Under the pieces are notes generated by a model that was not told where the DNA came from, made no database searches, and was given only the letters and a program-made list of their open reading frames with translations. Below, one piece after another: positions 6,057 to 7,951 of a stretch of DNA of 7,951 nt. Source of the stretch: Panacagrimonas sp052387335. Lineage in GTDB: Bacteria; Pseudomonadota; Gammaproteobacteria; Nevskiales; Nevskiaceae. Where the stretch lies: positions 1 to 7,951 of the forward strand of contig JBQTJH010000264.1 of NCBI GenBank assembly GCA_052387335.1, written 5' to 3'. The position numbers and the translations under genes were made by a program. The stretch's first letter is position 1; every line of letters begins with the position of its first letter.

Positions 6057-7040
6057 TCATGCATCACCGCCGTCTGGTGTCAGCGTGGTTTCCAGGATGC
6101 GCCAGCACAGGTCCTCAAAACTCAGACCCGCTGCGCGCGCGGCCATCGGCACCAGCGAATGCGAGGTCATGCCGGGCACCAGATTGGCCTCAAGCAACCA
6201 GGGCTGCTGCTGATCGTCGAGCAGAAAATCCACCCGCCCCCAGGCGCGCGCGCCGAGCAATTCAAAGGCCTGTAGGGCGAGGGTCTGCATCCGCTGCTCC
6301 AAGTCCGCCGGCAGACCGCTCGGGCAGTGATAGTGCGTGTCGTTGGAAATGTACTTGGCGTGGTAGTCGTAAAACTCGCCATCGGGTTCGATACGGATCA
6401 TCGGCAGCGCGGCGCCGTCGAGGATCGCGCAGGTGTATTCGGCGCCGCTGGCATTGGCGATATAGCGCTCCGCCATCACCACGCGCGCGCGCGCCGAAGG
6501 GTCATCGAACTCTCCGCGCGCACGCCGATAGGCCGACACCACTTGGGTCGGCGTCTTGACCTTGCTGATGCCGACGCTTGAACCCTCTTCAGAAGGTTTG
6601 ATGAAAAATGGAAAGCCCAGGGTTTCTGCAGCCTTCAGCGCATCGCCCGCGTCGCGCAGCAGAGCCCAATCCGGCGTGGGTAGCCCTTCGGATTTCCAGA
6701 TGCGCTTGGTGCGCAGCTTGTCCATGGCCAGGGCGCTAGCCAGCACCCCACTGCCGGTGTACGGCAGCGCGATCAGGTCCAGCACCGCCTGCACGGTGCC
6801 ATCTTCGCCGCCGGTGCCGTGCATGACATTGAAGACGCGCGCATAGCCCTGTGTACGCAGGTCCATCAGGCCATCTCGCCGCGCATCGACGGCATGCGCA
6901 TCAATATCGCGCGCACGCAATGCGGCGTGCACCGCCTCGCCGCTCCACAGCGACACCTGACGCTCGGCCGACCAGCCGCCCATGAGGACCGCAACCTTGC
7001 CGAAGGCTTGCGCGTCGGCGATCCGCAGCGTCGTATTCAT
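6057..7040 (-). CDS. ddl: D-alanine--D-alanine ligase
   Basis: This cytoplasmic ATP-grasp enzyme joins two D-alanines for the peptidoglycan stem peptide. At 327 residues it is slightly longer than E. coli DdlB. Visible motifs are VLMGGWSAERQVSL (18-31), HGTGGEDGTVQ (74-84), PYTGSGVLASALAMDK (93-108), the ATP-grasp lysine stretch FIKPSEEGSSVG (146-157), YDYHAKY (224-230), GRVDFLLDD (268-276) and LLEANLVPGMTSHSL (282-296). The metal-binding Glu284 and Asn286 are kept. The following residues are LVPG, where E. coli has TSPG. A short insertion is present near ASGAEYT (197-203). ATG at 7040 has GGAG seven bases upstream and would overlap the original murB stop (ATGA). The gene order murB-ddl-ftsQ supports the ddlB type. 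Confidence 0.96.
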   Translation of the reverse strand: MNTTLRIADAQAFGKVAVLMGGWSAERQVSLWSGEAVHAALRARDIDAHAVDARRDGLMDLRTQGYARVFNVMHGTGGEDGTVQAVLDLIALPYTGSGVLASALAMDKLRTKRIWKSEGLPTPDWALLRDAGDALKAAETLGFPFFIKPSEEGSSVGISKVKTPTQVVSAYRRARGEFDDPSARARVVMAERYIANASGAEYTCAILDGAALPMIRIEPDGEFYDYHAKYISNDTHYHCPSGLPADLEQRMQTLALQAFELLGARAWGRVDFLLDDQQQPWLLEANLVPGMTSHSLVPMAARAAGLSFEDLCWRILETTLTPDGGDA

Positions 7041-7129
7041 GCGGCGTCTCCGGCGATGCGCACTTCGGTCACCAGATCGACACCGGTCTGCTCACGCACC
7101 ACATGTCGCAGGTGTTCGATGAGCTGCTA
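7037..7129 (-). pseudogene. murB: Severed C-terminal segment of murB, in frame after an amber codon
   Basis: After the TAG at 7127-7129 the same frame continues for 29 codons, reading QLIEHLRHVVREQTGVDLV and then TEVRIAGDAA, to TGA at 7037-7039. This is the expected end of MurB and contains the EVRI motif, whose Glu is the catalytic acid in known MurB enzymes (Glu325 in E. coli). The TGA overlaps the ddl start as ATGA. One base change would restore a full frame of 298 codons (for example GAG for TAG, giving Glu). Confidence 0.85.
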
Positions 7130-7933
7130 CACATCGCGTGCGCAGGCTCTGTCGTCCGTCACGATAAAATTTGCATGCAGTGTTGAAACCTCTGCGCCGC
7201 CGATTCGATAGCCCTTGAGACCACAGGACTCGATCAAGCGTGCGGCGTGATCGCCCGGCGGATTTCGAAATGTGCTGCCAGCAGATGGCTTGCCAACCGG
7301 CTGCGTAGCCTTGCGGCGCGCCAGCCATTCCCGTGTCGCGCGCTCGTGCTCGCCCTCAATATCGGCGCTGACGCGGAAGCGCGCGCCGAGAAATCCAAGC
7401 ACCCCCGGCGGTACTTCGAGATGGCGATAGCCGTAGCGAAACTCGGCGGTGTCGAGCCAGGCCGTGCGCCCATCGCGATACATCACTTCCACGCCCACCA
7501 CCTGCGGCCAGGTTTCACTACCCCAGGCGCCGGCATTCATCGCCAGCGCCCCGCCCACCGTGCCCGGGATACCGGCCATGAAACCCAGTCCGGCACGCTG
7601 GCGCTGCTGCGCAAACTTGGCCAGACGCGCGCAGTGCACACCGGCCTCGGCGTAGATCTCTGCCGGCCCGGCATCAACCAGACCGTCCAACGCACCGTGC
7701 AACGCGATCACCGTGCCGGGCCAGCCGCCGTCACGCACCAGCAGATTGCTGCCCAACCCCAGCCACAGCAGGGGTTCGGCCGGCGGCAGGCTGCGCATGA
7801 ACGCAATCAGATCGTCACGATCCGCCGGCTCGAAGAAGTACCGGGCCGGTCCGCCGACTCGCCAGCTGGTGTGCTGCGACATGGGCTCTTGTTCCAACCA
7901 GCGTCCGCGTGCCGCCTGCGGCCCTCGCGTCAC
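7127..7933 (-). CDS. murB: UDP-N-acetylenolpyruvoylglucosamine reductase, cut short by an in-frame TAG
   Basis: MurB is a cytoplasmic FAD enzyme that reduces UDP-GlcNAc-enolpyruvate to UDP-MurNAc. The 268 residues include the N-terminal HTSWRVGGPA (21-30), the FAD-binding LGLGSNLLVRDGG (58-70), GFMAGIPGTVGGALAMNAGA (117-136), and the catalytic-serine motif GSTFRNP (219-225, Ser220). The YGYRH stretch (167-171) fits the shorter MurB type. The frame stops at TAG within the C-terminal domain, and the last 29 codons, including the catalytic Glu, lie beyond it. Read through, the protein would have the usual length of about 300. As written, the product should be inactive, although the gene is normally essential. 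GTG at 7933 is chosen as the start because its GTGA overlaps a TGA of the presumed murC. The frame is open to the window edge, so the start is not certain. Confidence 0.9.
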   Translation of the reverse strand: MTRGPQAARGRWLEQEPMSQHTSWRVGGPARYFFEPADRDDLIAFMRSLPPAEPLLWLGLGSNLLVRDGGWPGTVIALHGALDGLVDAGPAEIYAEAGVHCARLAKFAQQRQRAGLGFMAGIPGTVGGALAMNAGAWGSETWPQVVGVEVMYRDGRTAWLDTAEFRYGYRHLEVPPGVLGFLGARFRVSADIEGEHERATREWLARRKATQPVGKPSAGSTFRNPPGDHAARLIESCGLKGYRIGGAEVSTLHANFIVTDDRACARDV

Positions 7934-7951
7934 AGGTAGATGCGTGCGCGC
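7930..7951 (-). CDS. Possible last codons of murC (partial)
   Basis: In the frame that ends with TGA at 7930-7932, overlapping the GTG of murB, the minus strand reads RARIYL and then stop. In gammaproteobacterial dcw clusters murC lies directly before murB, and a GTGA overlap would fit. Six codons are too few to recognise the protein, so the call rests on synteny only. Confidence 0.3.

Noticed and set aside
7037..7129. Frameshift as cause of the short murB
   Set aside because: The frame after the TAG is unchanged and encodes the expected MurB tail, so a single base substitution is enough.
7247..7939. Plus-strand open frame of 230 codons opposite murB
   Set aside because: It is the antisense of a MurB frame with clear FAD-binding motifs, and its product has no visible domain.

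Overview
The window is a GC-rich stretch of a non-enteric gammaproteobacterial chromosome. It carries the 3' end of the division and cell wall (dcw) cluster and the conserved block that follows it. From right to left, all on the minus strand, are murB, ddl, ftsQ, ftsA, ftsZ and lpxC. These are followed by dciA on the plus strand, convergent with lpxC, and an M23 (LytM-type) peptidase on the minus strand, divergent from dciA. The order lpxC / dciA / M23 peptidase / secA is the one I know from Pseudomonas. The gene beyond the left edge is therefore probably secA, and positions 1-175 would be its leader; that is inference, since no secA codon is visible. The order and the protein signatures (a 305-residue LpxC, an FtsZ tail ending in FLRQQAD, an FtsA tail ending in WFKGNF) support a gammaproteobacterium. 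I cannot place it to family.

Right part (4082-7951): murB, ddl, ftsQ and ftsA are packed with overlapping or near-touching stop and start codons, as in a translationally coupled operon. They supply UDP-MurNAc synthesis (MurB), D-Ala-D-Ala (Ddl), the divisome scaffold (FtsQ) and the membrane tether of the Z-ring (FtsA). The main anomaly is here: murB has an in-frame TAG at 7127-7129, after which the same frame continues with a normal MurB C-terminus to a TGA that overlaps the ddl start.

Middle part (1619-4081): ftsZ is set off from ftsA by an AT-richer gap of 231 bases with a possible promoter and small palindromes. FtsZ is followed by 111 bases with two strong hairpins, then lpxC (first committed step of lipid A synthesis).

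Left part (1-1618): dciA (replicative helicase loader/operator) faces lpxC. The membrane-anchored M23 peptidase ends in a convincing intrinsic terminator. Beyond it lies a region without a gene, with two inverted repeats whose arms interleave.

I found no tRNA, rRNA, CRISPR array or insertion sequence. The genes themselves are well-known housekeeping genes. The unusual material is the murB amber codon, substitutions at normally conserved positions in FtsZ and Ddl, and the structured non-coding gaps.
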